Source of the DNA: Rhodospirillum sp.
Lineage (GTDB): Bacteria; Pseudomonadota; Alphaproteobacteria; Rhodospirillales; Rhodospirillaceae
Assembly (NCBI GenBank): GCA_021741145.1
Contig: JAIOYK010000007.1
Location: 51,161 to 115,160, forward strand
Reading direction: 5' to 3'
DNA length: 64,000 bases
Shown: piece by piece, positions 1 through 11,900 of the stretch
Numbering within the stretch: position 1 is the stretch's first letter
How the letters are laid out: each line of letters opens with the position of its first letter
Position numbers and translations under genes: made by a program
The notes under the pieces: generated by a model
What the model saw: only the letters and a program-made list of their open reading frames with translations
What the model was told of the DNA's origin: nothing
Databases searched by the model: none

Positions 1-2662
1 CCTTGGCGGCCCGTCGAGAGACGACCGGCCTGTCGGACGGCGGGGTGATCCAGTGCGATTGGCGTCTTAGGGGATGGGGTGGTATGGCGACGCGCGAGAG
101 TTGTTCCCCGTCGAACAGGGACGGCCAGTCGATAGCCGCGCCATGGCACCACAACGCGCCGAGGCCTTCCATGAACGTCACCGAGGCCTTTTGCGATCCG
201 CGATGGCGCGGGAGCATCGCCACCTTCGCCAGGTCGTCGCGGAGGGCGGGATTGCGCGCGGCGAGGCCGGTCATCGCCGTGCCCGGGCCGATGTCGACCA
301 GCAGGGTCGCGCCGCTGGCGGTGAGCGTGGCAAGCCCGTCCCCGAAACGGACACATTGGCGCAGATGCTTGCCCCAATACTCCGCGTTCTGGTCTTCGGG
401 GGTCATCCAGTCCCCTGAAACGTTGGATATACACGGAATGGTCGGTGGCGAAAACCGCATGGTCTTGGCCAGGGACACCAGTTCCTCGGCGATGGGCGCG
501 ACCAGTGATGTATGAGCGGCCACATCGATTGCGACTTCGCTGAACTCGACACCGTCCTTGGTCAGCGGGCCAATGAATGCGGAGATGTCGGCGACGGATC
601 CCCCCACGACCGTGTTTTCCGGACCGTTTATCACGGAGATTTCGAGCGAAGACCCCTCAGGCAGGCGCCGGATCACGTCTTCGACGCCGAGGTCGACGCT
701 GAGCATCGTCCCCGCGACGGTCTCTTCGAACCTGTTCGCGCGAAGGACGACCAAGGCGGCGGCGGCGTCGGGCGCGATGATGCCGGCCAGGGTGGCGGCG
801 ACATATTCGCCGGCGCTATGTCCGATCAGCGCCGCTGGCTTCACGCCCAGACCCATCAAGGTCCGCGCCATGGCGAGCTGGACACAAAACATCGACGGCA
901 AGCCAACGGACGGTCGACGCAAGGCCATTTCCGAGTCCGCGTTGACTTCAAAAATTGCCGCTCTCAGATCGACTGTCGTCAGCGGCTGCACCAGATCGAT
1001 GGCCAATGCCAGGTCCCGGGCGAAAAGCGGCTCCGCTTCGCAAAGCCCTTCGATCATGCCGGGAAAATGCGCACCCCCACCGGGAAACAGGAAGGCAACC
1101 TTTGGGGCTTCCAGAGCGGTCCCGCGGGTGGCGGCAGCCAGTCCGCGGCGCGACTTGGCGTCGTCGCGACGCGTCGGGTCAATGCACAAGGCGTCGCGCA
1201 CGGGATGCCGCGCCGCGCCGGTCGCAAGCGCGTAGGACAGGTCGGCAAGGTCTTCGGGCGATGTATCAAGCAGGGCTTCGCCGACCGCGCGGCGTCGTTC
1301 GCCCAGTGCCTTCTCCGTCTTGGCGGATATCAGAAACACCCGAGGGCGATCGGCATCGAGCCTGCGCTCCCGGATCGGTGCTTCGGTCAGGATCACATGC
1401 GCGTTCGTACCGCCAAGGCCCAGGGAGGTGACGGCGGCGTGTCGCGGCACTTCCGCTCGTGGCCATGCGACCGGCTTGGTCGGCACCTGAAAGCGCGTAT
1501 TCTCGATATGAAGATCGGGATTGGGAGCGTCAAAATGCAGGACAGGCGGGATGACGCCCTTTTCCAGGGAGAGCACGGTTTTCACCAGGCCCAGCGCCCC
1601 GGAGGCGGTATCCAGATGGCCGAGACAGCTCTTGGCCGCGCCGATATGGCAGGGAGTGGACGCTCCCCCGTAAACGCGTCGCAGGGCTTCGAATTCGATC
1701 TGATCGCCCAGCTTGGTGGCCGTGCCATGTGTCTCGATGAGCGATATGTCTTCCGGCCCGAGTGCGGACATCGCAAGCGCTTCCGAGAGGGTGGCAACCT
1801 GTCCGTCCAGCCCCGGCGCGGCGAAACTGGGCCGGGCTTCGCCGTCATTCTTGACGGCGCTGGCCAGAATCACGCCCCGAATGGGATCGTGATCCGCCAG
1901 GGCGCTTTCGAGGCGGCGCAGGACGACGGCGACCGCCCCATTCGACGGAACGAACCCGCCTGCCCGGTGATCGAAGGGGCGACAAAGGCCATCCGGCGAC
2001 ATGACCCCGTCGACCTGATACAGATAGCCCCTGCGCTGCGGAATTCGGATCGAAACGCCGCCCGCGATCGCCGTGTCGCAGTCGCCGGCAAGCAAACTCT
2101 GAACCGCCACGTGGACCGCGACCAGTGACGTGGAGCAGGCTGTCTGCACGGAGAGGCTCGGTCCGCCGAGACCGAGCTTGTAGGAAATGCGGGTGGCCAG
2201 GAAGTCCTTGTCATTGGCCATGGTCAGACCGAACGCGCCGATACCGGCGACGACATCCTGCCTCGGCAATATGCAGGTGTGTAAATAACTGCTGGCGGCA
2301 CAGCCGGCAAAGACACCCGTATTCTTGAAGTACGCTTCGGGCAGACTGGCATTCTCGATGGCGTCTTTGGCCAGCTCAAGCATGACTCTCTGCTGTGGGT
2401 CGATCAGTTCCGCATCGAAATTGCTATAATTGAAGTACTCCGCGTCAAAAAGAGACGGATCTTCAATCACGCCGCCGGCGAAAATCCGCTCCCCATGCCG
2501 CAGGAGGAGTCGATCCAGTTCGCCCGCGTCCGCCGGATCACCCTCGAACCTGTCGATGCAGCACACGCCTTCGGACAGGTTGTGCCAAAGCTGCTCGAGC
2601 GTTCGGGCACGCGGTACGTTGACGGCCATGCCGACGATTGCGATGGCTTGATCATGCGTCAT
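1..2662 (-). CDS. Type I polyketide synthase (KS-AT-...), 3' end beyond window
   Basis: The reading frame is open from an ATG at 2662 to the window edge (887 codons seen), so the C-terminal part is missing. A ketosynthase fills about residues 5-425, with active-site Cys176 in TACSTSL, His312 in ETHGTATKLGD and His349 in SCLGHLD. The last motif departs from the usual KSNIGHL, but the catalytic histidine is kept. An acyltransferase follows at about 520-830 with the GHSAGE nucleophile Ser615. Where malonyl- and methylmalonyl-specific ATs show HAFH or YASH, this one has AAHTS, so I do not predict the extender unit. No reductive domain or carrier protein is visible before the edge. The ATG lies 8 bases inside the end of the upstream NRPS gene, so the two are translationally coupled; the KS would extend the peptidyl chain handed over by that module. 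The KS-AT identity is certain; product and remaining domains are not. Confidence 0.93.
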   Translation of the reverse strand, partial: MTHDQAIAIVGMAVNVPRARTLEQLWHNLSEGVCCIDRFEGDPADAGELDRLLLRHGERIFAGGVIEDPSLFDAEYFNYSNFDAELIDPQQRVMLELAKDAIENASLPEAYFKNTGVFAGCAASSYLHTCILPRQDVVAGIGAFGLTMANDKDFLATRISYKLGLGGPSLSVQTACSTSLVAVHVAVQSLLAGDCDTAIAGGVSIRIPQRRGYLYQVDGVMSPDGLCRPFDHRAGGFVPSNGAVAVVLRRLESALADHDPIRGVILASAVKNDGEARPSFAAPGLDGQVATLSEALAMSALGPEDISLIETHGTATKLGDQIEFEALRRVYGGASTPCHIGAAKSCLGHLDTASGALGLVKTVLSLEKGVIPPVLHFDAPNPDLHIENTRFQVPTKPVAWPRAEVPRHAAVTSLGLGGTNAHVILTEAPIRERRLDADRPRVFLISAKTEKALGERRRAVGEALLDTSPEDLADLSYALATGAARHPVRDALCIDPTRRDDAKSRRGLAAATRGTALEAPKVAFLFPGGGAHFPGMIEGLCEAEPLFARDLALAIDLVQPLTTVDLRAAIFEVNADSEMALRRPSVGLPSMFCVQLAMARTLMGLGVKPAALIGHSAGEYVAATLAGIIAPDAAAALVVLRANRFEETVAGTMLSVDLGVEDVIRRLPEGSSLEISVINGPENTVVGGSVADISAFIGPLTKDGVEFSEVAIDVAAHTSLVAPIAEELVSLAKTMRFSPPTIPCISNVSGDWMTPEDQNAEYWGKHLRQCVRFGDGLATLTASGATLLVDIGPGTAMTGLAARNPALRDDLAKVAMLPRHRGSQKASVTFMEGLGALWCHGAAIDWPSLFDGEQLSRVAIPPHPLRRQSHWITPPSDRPVVSRRAAK

Positions 2663-5630
2663 GGCGGCGTCTCCGATTGGCGGCGAGTGCGCGTCGTCGA
2701 GAAGCGCGATCCTTGCCCAGGTCGATGGAGTTGTCCGTTGACTGCCCGTCAAGCTGGGCGGCTATGGCCCGGATCGTGGGGTGCTCGAATAAAATCGTCG
2801 GCGGAACCGGGCGTTCGAGCGTCACCTGCAATCGGGCCGCGGCCTGAATGATCATCAGGGAATCGCCCCCCGCTTCAAAAAACCGCGTATCGATGCCGAA
2901 ATCATCATGGCCCAGTGTTTCTTCCCAAACTTTCCAGACCTGGCGCTGCATATGCGTTTCCGGCAGGACCTTCCCGCGCCGGGAGGCAATCGAGTCCTTC
3001 ATGGCGAGCAGCGCCGCCTGGTCCAGTTTTCCGTTTCGCGTGACTGGCAAGGTGTCAAGCAGCGTCCATTGCGATGGCAGCATGTACTCCGCGAGATGGT
3101 CGGCGGCGTGCCGCCGGATACCGGTGAGCTTCGGTTCGGGCGCGGCGATGAACGCGATGAGGGACTGGCCAAACGCAAGGACGGCGGCTTGCGCGACATC
3201 CTCGTGCTCCAGCAGAACGGCTTCCACCTCGTCCAGGTCGACGCGATAGCCCCGGATTTTCAGTTGCCTGTCGAGCCGCCCGAGAAAAACCAGCGTACCG
3301 TCACAGTCGCGGCGGACCAGATCTCCGGTTCGGAACATGCGCGCGCCTTCGCCCAGGAAGGGATCGGGCAGGAACCGCTCGGCCGTTCGTCCGGGCGCGG
3401 CGAGATACCCGAGGGCCACCCCGTTCCCACCGATGTACAACTCGCCTTCAGCCCCCAGGGGAGCCAGCTCTCCGCATCGATCCAGAACGTAGAGCGTCGT
3501 GCCCGCGATGGGCGCTCCGATGGGAACCGCGCCTCTGTTCCGCGGCGTCGCGGAGGAATCAAAGAAGCTGCTGCCGACGACGGTTTCGGTCGGTCCATAC
3601 TCGTTGATAACAAGGGTATTCGGCGCGCGGGCGTGCCATTTGGCGACCGAGGACGCCAGGAGTTGCTCGCCACCGACGACGGCCGTCTTCACCCTGTCCA
3701 TGGTTTCCCGCGGCATCGCACCGTTCGCGCTGTCAAAAAGCCGTGGCGTCAGCTTCAGAAATATGGGGCCGTCGGCTTCGTCCGCGGTGATTGCCGGGAC
3801 CCGGGCGGTGTCGGGCGTAATGCGCACCTCCAGGCCGACCGTTAAAGGCACCAGCGTGGTTGTCAGCGACAGGTCGAAAGAGAAGGGCGCGTTGGAAATC
3901 GCGATACCCCCGCCATCCATGCCGTATGCCTTCGCGGCCCAGCAAACATAATTGGCCAGCCCCCGGTGCGAGACCATGACCCCTTTCGGCGCGCCCGTGG
4001 ACCCCGAAGTGTACAGCACGTAGGCGGGCGCGTTCGGGTTCGCCGGTATTGGGCGATCGGTGGTCTCGGCTTCGGCGCACTTAACCTGGTCCGCAAGGAT
4101 GATTGGGCCATCATAGGCATCCGTTGGCGCCTCGCCCGTGGCGATAAGGGCGGCGGGCTGGCAATTCTCCAACAGACGTTTCAGGCGGCCTTTGGGCATG
4201 GAGCAATCCAGGGGAACGTAGGCCGCGCCGGCGATCATGACGGCGAGAAACGCCGCGATGGTGTGCGCGTTTCGCTCGGTCGTGACGGCGACCAGTTTCC
4301 CGCTTACGCCGTGATCACGCAGTGCCTCCGCCAGGCCGAGGGCTTTCTGGCGCAGGAGGTCATAGGTCCAACCCTCCTGTTCGTCGCGTATGGCGGGACG
4401 GTCCGGGGTCCGCCGGGCCGCGTCGAGGACCATCTGGGGGAGCGAGCCGAGTGTCGGCGCCGGTGAACCGAGGGCGATCTCTTTCAGCCAAGCCAGCTCA
4501 CCGGTGCCCAGTGCGTTCAGGTCCCTGAGTGGCTGGCCCGGCCGGCGGACGGCGTCAACGAGCAAGGCGGCCACTCCTTCCACCATGAACGCGAGCCTGG
4601 CCGGTGTGATCGACACCGATTCCCGCGCGGTAAGGAGAAGGGCGGCCTCGTCGGGGCGCCAAGTCAAGCGCAACGCGAGCGGCTCCGGACAGCTGTCGGC
4701 ACGGACCAGCGTCACCGATACGTCTTGCATCTGAAAGGCAGCCGGTGGCTTGTCGACGTCAAACCCGATGCCGCCGGAAGCGGGAACAGCGACGATTTCG
4801 AGTTGGGCGTTGACCTGTTTCCCGCGTCCGGCGCCGACGCGGCGGGCGAGGTCCGAAAAAGACTCGCTGTCGTCGAACTCCAGGGGCAAGGGCATGTATA
4901 CGGTCGCCGCGCCGACGAGGTCCGCCAACTCGGGTTCCGCCTGACGGAGATCCGTCGCCGCCCGAACCGGAGAGGTCGATCCTTGATGGGAAAACCGCGA
5001 AAGATAGGCGATCCAGCCCGCGAGCACGACCGTTTCCGGAGATAATTTCAGGTCGCGCGACACAGTGTCCAGCGTATCCGAAACCTCCATGGGCAGATGC
5101 CTTAAGTGATGCAGTGTGCGATCCGATCCCGGTGGGGCTAGTCCGGCCCATTCCAGCGAGGCCACATCGTCGTCGAATGCCGCCTGTTCCTGGACTTCGG
5201 CGCGCCAGTCGGTGAATTCGTCGAATTGGACGGGATCGTCGGGCAAGCTCTCTCCCGCCAGAAAAGTGGCAAGCTCACGAGCGACCGTTCGTAACGACGG
5301 GGCGTCGGCGACCCACGGGCTGAAGGAGAGCGATAGGTCGTATTCATCCGGCGATCGTCTGACCAATGTCGCGGAAACGGCACCGGCCGCCTCCGGATTC
5401 CAGGCCACGAATGGCGGTGTGGCCTGCACGTGGTGCGCTTCATCGTCCGTGAGCCGAAGCCGAGACCCCATCACCGGGTGCCGGGCAAGAATGGCCTCCA
5501 CACCGTCGCGCAGGTCGCTTTCGGGCACCGCGCCCTTGACGCGAAGATGCCCTGTCGCTGGCGGAATGTCCGCGCCGGCGCACGACTTTATAACGGCCTG
5601 AAGATAAGGAGAGGTCGGAAATCTCGACAT
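2652..5630 (-). CDS. NRPS module: inactive C-like domain, A (Asn predicted), PCP
   Basis: The protein has 992 residues. The first ~380 residues resemble a condensation domain, but the catalytic HHxxxDG is replaced by SPWVADA (about 104-110): both His are lost and the Asp is kept. The adenylation domain (about 400-880) has intact YTSGSTGAPKG, NEYGPTE, GELYIGG, FRTGDLV and RNGKLD motifs. The pocket residues, aligned by eye, read D-L-T-K-V-G-E-V-G-K, which is the asparagine-type code (Asp second choice). The PCP carries its phosphopantetheine serine at about 924 in AGGDSL. Condensation must come from elsewhere, most simply the C domain in the second half of the upstream 2480-residue protein, which also ends in a dioxygenase. 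The degenerate N-terminus resembles the 'interface' domains described in beta-hydroxyaspartate siderophore synthetases; that link is an inference. The following PKS overlaps by a few bases. Confidence 0.92.
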   Translation of the reverse strand: MSRFPTSPYLQAVIKSCAGADIPPATGHLRVKGAVPESDLRDGVEAILARHPVMGSRLRLTDDEAHHVQATPPFVAWNPEAAGAVSATLVRRSPDEYDLSLSFSPWVADAPSLRTVARELATFLAGESLPDDPVQFDEFTDWRAEVQEQAAFDDDVASLEWAGLAPPGSDRTLHHLRHLPMEVSDTLDTVSRDLKLSPETVVLAGWIAYLSRFSHQGSTSPVRAATDLRQAEPELADLVGAATVYMPLPLEFDDSESFSDLARRVGAGRGKQVNAQLEIVAVPASGGIGFDVDKPPAAFQMQDVSVTLVRADSCPEPLALRLTWRPDEAALLLTARESVSITPARLAFMVEGVAALLVDAVRRPGQPLRDLNALGTGELAWLKEIALGSPAPTLGSLPQMVLDAARRTPDRPAIRDEQEGWTYDLLRQKALGLAEALRDHGVSGKLVAVTTERNAHTIAAFLAVMIAGAAYVPLDCSMPKGRLKRLLENCQPAALIATGEAPTDAYDGPIILADQVKCAEAETTDRPIPANPNAPAYVLYTSGSTGAPKGVMVSHRGLANYVCWAAKAYGMDGGGIAISNAPFSFDLSLTTTLVPLTVGLEVRITPDTARVPAITADEADGPIFLKLTPRLFDSANGAMPRETMDRVKTAVVGGEQLLASSVAKWHARAPNTLVINEYGPTETVVGSSFFDSSATPRNRGAVPIGAPIAGTTLYVLDRCGELAPLGAEGELYIGGNGVALGYLAAPGRTAERFLPDPFLGEGARMFRTGDLVRRDCDGTLVFLGRLDRQLKIRGYRVDLDEVEAVLLEHEDVAQAAVLAFGQSLIAFIAAPEPKLTGIRRHAADHLAEYMLPSQWTLLDTLPVTRNGKLDQAALLAMKDSIASRRGKVLPETHMQRQVWKVWEETLGHDDFGIDTRFFEAGGDSLMIIQAAARLQVTLERPVPPTILFEHPTIRAIAAQLDGQSTDNSIDLGKDRASRRRALAANRRRRHDA

Positions 5631-5661
5631 TGAAAATGCAGCCAGATAGTTGAGTGATGGT

Positions 5662-5856
5662 TCAGTCGGATATCTGCTCGCGAATACTCAGGGGTCTCAT
5701 GTCGGTCCAGACTTCCTCGATGCGCTTAAGGCATACCTCCTTGGCGCCGCTGGTTCCTTCCGCCTTCCAACCGGCGGGCAAGTCTTTGTGCATTGGCCAA
5801 ATGCTGTATTGTTCTTCGTGGTTGAAAACGACCGAATAAATGGTTTTGTCCGCCAT
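5662..5856 (-). CDS. MbtH-like protein
   Basis: This 64-residue protein shows the family signature in full: [10 protein letters not shown], then PAGW, then [14 protein letters not shown] followed by a Leu/Ser/Arg tail. MbtH proteins bind NRPS adenylation domains and help their folding or activity. I start it at the ATG at 5856 rather than an in-frame GTG at 5874, because GGAGAGG lies about 8 bases upstream of the ATG and the result matches the family's usual length of 60-75 residues. It sits between the FAAL-NRPS gene and the Asn module, 31 bases ahead of the latter, so these adenylation domains are its likely partners. No other MbtH-like gene is seen in the window, so it may serve both NRPS operons. 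Confidence 0.96.
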   Translation of the reverse strand: MADKTIYSVVFNHEEQYSIWPMHKDLPAGWKAEGTSGAKEVCLKRIEEVWTDMRPLSIREQISD

Positions 5857-5970
5857 GTTGAAAAGCCTCTCCACTCTGCTTTCGGAATTAAACCGGTTTC
5901 ACGGTTGTCGATGAACTCTTGATGAAGGGCACGCGAAGTCTCCCGTGGCATGATCCGATGGGGCAGTCGC

Positions 5971-8900
5971 TCATTCCGGTTCGAAGTGTTGTGTCGGCGA
6001 CCCCAAGCTCTCGTCATCGGAGAATTCCACCAATCCCGTCGGCATGACGAGCAACCCACGTTTCCCTTCGTATTTCATACGGCCATGGGCGGCCCTGACA
6101 TTGTCGACGGCGAGTAGGTCGCCGCGCCGCCATCGGACCGGCGTTTCCAGCCCGGCATAGGCTTCACTGATTGCCGAGACGATATCGTCCGGAATGCGTC
6201 CCCCATCGGCGTACCGGCAATCCCGGGGCAGGCGCGTGCCGCCGAACACGGCCTCCATCGACGCGCGTGCCTCTGGCGGCAATGCGGCGGGGTGGAAGTG
6301 GAGGATCTGCCCCACCCAACATTCTTGTCCGGTAAGCGGGTGTCCGAGAACGCCGGGGCGCGACGCGTATGTGGTCAGTGCGTCGCCATCCCATTGACAG
6401 ATCATGCCTTCCGACTTGGCGCGATCTTCGACCATATCGATATCGTCCGTGCCGAAAACGGTCCGCCAATCCAGGCCGGGGCCGGTCCCGTAGCGGCGCA
6501 CATAGGTCAGCCCCTCGTTGGCAAGCCGTGGGGCGATGCGGCGCACGGCGTCCAGGATATCCGTGCTGCTCGCCACGACCGTTTCGCCGCCGGTGGCGGC
6601 CGGTTCGGCGCAGGCGAACCAGATGTGCGAGGGCCAGGACTTTTTGAAGCTGTCTTCATTATGCCAAAGCAGGCGCTGCCGATGCGAATAGGGCACTGGG
6701 TGGAAAACGGAGCGGCTGAGGGGTGTGCGAGGGTGCTCGGTCGTTTGGTAGACGCGTGCCCCGGCCGCGGCGGCGATGCGCTCCATGGATCGCGGCGTCG
6801 TGCAGTCGAAACCCCGAAACAGCAGGGCCATCTCTCGGGCAAGATCGGTCGCCAGCTGATCCCGGTTTCGTTCGATCCATCCCGGCAGGTCTTGACCGAT
6901 GGCGTCGGGTGTAATCGTGCGAACGCCCTTCGCCGGAGCCGCTTCGGTGGCTTGCCGGGCGGGGGACGCGACATGCCGCCGCCCCGCCCGTCTCCGCGTA
7001 AAGCCTGCTTTCGGAGTGTCGACCGGTGTTTCGTTGTCAGGCGCGTGCATCCCGGCTTCCAGTTTTTCACGGAGTGTTCGGAGGATCCGCTCGGCCCGAT
7101 CCCGTGTCAGGAGGTCCGTGCGATGGTGCAGTTCGAAAGAAATGCCATCCGGATCTTCAAAGATCACGAGGATCAGTGCTTCACGCGTCCGCGAAATGAC
7201 GCGGGGCAATCTGGTCAGGTTGGCCGCCCCCAAGCGCAGCTGACTGGCCGCTGCCTGCTGGTGGACGATCTTGACGTCGAAGAGGTCGGGGGTTTCGGGA
7301 CGGGCTGTATTGAGAGCGCGAGCCACCTTATCGTAGGAGACAGCCACATGCGGCAGCGTCTCCGAAATCGCGGTCTTGACCGCGCCAACCGCATCGGCGA
7401 ACGTCTCCGCGCGACTCAGGTCCGCGAGAATGGCCACCTGATTGACGACCGGGCTGACGCTCATGGCGGCGGCGCCTGAGTCTCTGCCCGCGAAATCGGT
7501 TCCAATGACAAGTTTGTCCTCGCCGGATAAACCTTTGAGCGTTTGCAGGAAGGCGGCGCAATAGACCGTAAATGGCGTCACGCCCCTTCGCTGGGCGAAA
7601 GCGTTCACGCGCGCGCGAAAATCCGAAGTGGCGCGGTTGATGATTGTATTGGCATCACCGGTCGGCGGCACGGCTTTGGCGGACGGAAAGATCCGCCTGG
7701 GGCTCTTGCTCAGGCGCTGGATCCACCAGTCAAGAGAGCCTTTCCGGCGTGAGTCGTCGTCATCGAGCGGCACGACCTTTTTCGTCGCGGCGGGTGCGCG
7801 TCTTCCTGAGAGACGGGCCTCGTAGAGATCGGACAGGTCGGAAAGAAGGATCTTGGCGCCTTCCCCATCACAAGCGATATGGTGCATCGCCAAGGTCAGG
7901 ACGCCATCGTGTTCGTCAAACCGCCATAAGCGGACCTGCATCAGCGGCCCGGACGCAAGATCCAAGGGCGCGCGCGCGGCACGGGCGGCCAGATCCACGG
8001 CAATCAGCTCCCTGTCTTCTTCCAGCGCCGGCGGGTGGTCCGCGATTTCCAGATCCAGATCCGCGTCGCTTGCCGTGCGCTTGCGGGGAAGGCCGTTGTC
8101 GGAGACGAAAAGCGTGCGAAGCTCTTCATGTCGGTGGACCAGATCGCCGAGGGCGTCTCGCAAGGCCTTTTCGTCAAGCGGGCCGCGCACTCTCAGGCTA
8201 AGCGAGACGTTCGGCGTCGCGCCGGGCCGCAACTGCTCCGTTATCCAAATTCTGCGCTGCGCGTCCGTGAGCCCGTCGGCGTTGCCAGATGGCTGGCTGT
8301 CGCCGGTAATCGAGGGGTGGTAGGCATCCACCCGTGCCGCCAGGTCGCGCAAACGCGGATGCGCGAACAGTTCGGCGACCGTGACATCCCTTCGCAGTCT
8401 GGAGCGGATCTGTAGGACCACCCGATGCGCGAGCAGGGAGTGTCCGCCCAGGGAAAAGAAGTTGTCTTCCGCGCGGATGTCGTCTCCACCCAGGGCCTCG
8501 CGCCATATCGCCGCAAGCTCGATCTCGGTACGCGTGACCGGCTCAATCCCGCGGGCGGAAGAGAGCGTCCGACCGGGTTGCGCCAGCGCGGCCTTTACGT
8601 CGATCTTGCCGCGTGAAGAAAGCGGGATCTTGTCCACTATGCGGAACGTACTGGGGACGGCATGGGCGGGCATCCGCCGGGCTAGGTAGGACCTGAGTTC
8701 ATCATGGTCGAGCGCGTGCCCTTCTCGGACCTCTAGGATAGAGACGAGCATTCTATTCACGCCGTCACCGGTCGCGGTCGTGACACTGCGCGCCAGTGCG
8801 GCATGCCGAGCCAAGACAGCGTCGATTCCTTCCGGCTCAATCCGGAAGCCACGGATTTTTAACTGCCGGTCGAGGCGTCCACGAAACTCTATCGAGCCGT

Positions 8901-11900
8901 CGGCGCGGATCCGGACCAGGTCGCCGGTTCGAAACATGCGTTGCCCGGGTTCCGCTGAAAAGGGATCGGGCATGAACTTCTCCGCGGTTCTCATCGGATC
9001 GCGGATATAGCCGCGCGCGACTCCGGTTCCGGCGATGTAGAGTTCTCCCTCCGCGCCCACCGGAACGGGTATCAGGTGCTCGTTTAGGACGTGCAGGCGT
9101 TCTCCTGGCAGCGGTCGGCCCAAGGGTGGATCCGGATCGTGCGTGGCGTCCGCGAACGACGACCAGATCGTGGTTTCGGTCGGTCCGTAGACATTCAACA
9201 CGCGCCCGCAGATCTTGGCGAGGCGTGCGAAAAGACCCGGCGTCGCCGGTTCGCCGCCGCACAGGATCGTTAGATTGGGGTGCGATGTCGCGCTGTCCGC
9301 CAACCCCGAAAGGGTTGATGGGGTCGCTTGTAGATACGTCGCCCCGGTTCTTGACAGGATATCGGTAACGCTTTCCGGCTCCGCCATGATTCCGTCCCGG
9401 CCAAGGACCAGGTGGCCGCCAGCATAGAGCGGCAGGAAAATTTCCAGGATGGAAATGTCGAAGCTTAGCGACGACGTCGAGACCAAGACGTCCTCGGCCG
9501 TCATGCCGAGGAGATGCGCGAAGGCAACGACCGTGGCCTCCAATGACGCGATCTCGACGCCGATGCCCTTGGGTTTGCCGGTGGAGCCCGAGGTGAACAT
9601 CACGTAGGCGAGGCGTTTCGGCGGCAATGGCGGCGGGGTGGCGCACGTCGGGCCGTCGTCGGGCTCGGTGAGGGCTTGACAGGTTTCGGGAATGAGGCCA
9701 AGGGTTTCGGGTCTGGTAATGACGCAATCCGCGCCGCTTTGCTCGAGGATTGACTTGATATGGTCCGGCGGCAAATCCCGGGCGATCGGAACCACCGGTG
9801 CGCCCGCCATCAGCCCGCCCAGGAACGCGGCGACATAGTCGGCGGATTTTTCCAGCAGCAGGCCAACCGGACGTGCCGACCGGGCGTCGGTGTGCCTTTG
9901 TAAGCAGGTACGCCACGCTTCCGCTTTGCGCAACAGCCTCTGGTAGGTGACGCCTTCGGTCGCGGAGGAGACCGCTATCCTTTCGCCGTCGCGCGCCGCG
10001 TGTCTGGAAATGGCGTCGACGAGGCCTATCGAGCCCATGGTCACGGCCGTCGACTTCGCATGCAGGAGGGCCATATCCGCCGCGCCGACGATGTCGACGG
10101 CGGCATGCTCCGTTTCGCGGTCTTTCAGCAGCGCGTTCAGCACCAGGCCGACCGTTTCGGAAATCCTGTTCGCCGTCGTCCCCGTGAACAGGCGCGGCAG
10201 GTAGCGCATGGTCCAGCCGATGCTGTCGCCCCGGTCGTAGATATCGAACATCAGGTCGACCTGAGCGCCCGACTGGGGGATATCGCCCATCGCCCATCGG
10301 CTTCGTCCCAATTCTCTTTCAAGGCGGTCAACCTGATGCAAGGTTACCAGTGTTTGAAACAGCGGCGGGCCGCTCGCGCTGCCCGAAAGCCCGATCCGCT
10401 TTACGACGGAGGCGAACGGGACTTCCGCCCTTGCGCGCGCGCGCGCAAGGGCGGCATGGGCCGCTCGGATGATGTCGGTGAACGTCAAATTCACTCCGGT
10501 GGGTATCCGCAAGGCAACCGGGTTCATTACCAGTCCGACGATGTCTCGAAGCTGACTTTTTCCGCGACAGGCCAAGCTTGCGCCAAGCACGACTTCGGCG
10601 GACCCGCTCAACCGGGAGAGCGCGCTGGAAATGGCCGCGGCAATCACCACGAAAAGCGTGGTTCTTTCCCGCCGCGCGATATCCCGAAGCGCGGCGCTCT
10701 CGTGGTCGGACAAATGGACACGGATGGAAGCCGCGGCGAATGTCTGGTGCTGCTCGCGTGGGAAATCCATGGGGATTGCCGTATCGGGAGGCGCGTCAGA
10801 CAGGTGTTCGGCCCAGGCTTCCAGCATCGCGGTGCCGTCTTCCGATGACACAAAAGCCTTCTCCGCCGCCACGACAAAAGCCATCCCCCCATCCGCCGAC
10901 CGGATCGGGCCGCCGGCGCCTGACGCAAGGGACGCATAGTCCTCCACCACCTCCCGGGCGAGCAGATTGAGGCTCCACGCATCGGAAATGATATGATGGG
11001 CCACAAGCAAAAGCGTGGCGGCCCTGTTCTCGGGCGCAAGAAGGCAGCAGCGAAACACCTGTCCGCGCGCGAGATCGAGCGGCTTGTTCGCTTCGTCGTA
11101 CAAGCGCTTTAACAGCATGGGATCATCCATGCCCTCCGTGGCGATGACCTCCAGTCCGGTCGGTATTTCCTCCGGCGATAGGACCCGCTGGCGCGGTTCG
11201 CCCGTGACCAATCCGAATGAGGTCCGGAGTGACGGATGGCGGCTGATGAGAGTGTCGATGGCCTTGCGCAGGGCCGCGATGTTCAGATCGTCGGTTAGGG
11301 TGAGGGCGAGTGGCAAGTTAAAGGCGGTACCCGCCCCCAGGCAGTGCTGATGCCAAATGGCCTTCTGGCCGACCGACAGATCAAATGGACGGGTCGGTTC
11401 TTCGGCGGGATGGGCGGGGCCGAGCGCATCCTCGGGCCTTGCTTCCATGGGAAGCGCGGAAAGTGGTTCATCGCCGATCAAGCGATCCGGCGCGAGGTTA
11501 ATTCCGAAGGCGGAAGAAAGTTTTTCGCAAACCAAGATTGCTCCTAAGCTATCGAGGCCCGCATAGGTGGCTGGTTCCTCGGCGTTCACGGATTCGACCG
11601 GGATGCCGAGGACGTCGGCAATGACCGCCTTCAAGATCTCAATGGCTTCCGTACCATCGATTTCGATGTCGCCGCCGCCGGAGCGGCTTGTCCGGATCGG
11701 TGAAAAACCGCCGCTTTGATATAGCCTTCCACATTCCCGGCGGCGAATCTTGCCGCTTGTCGTCCGGGGAAGGGCGTTCGGCTTGATCAGGGCAATTTCA
11801 TCCGCCTGCACGCCGACGGCTTCAAAGATGGCCGCGCGCAGGGCCGCCAATACGCGTTCTGGCGCCATGTCCAGACGCCGCGGAATCTCGCGCAAGACGA

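Noticed and set aside
512..2128. Long plus-strand frame of 538 codons
   Set aside because: It lies opposite a PKS with complete KS and AT motifs; high-GC genes commonly give long antisense frames.
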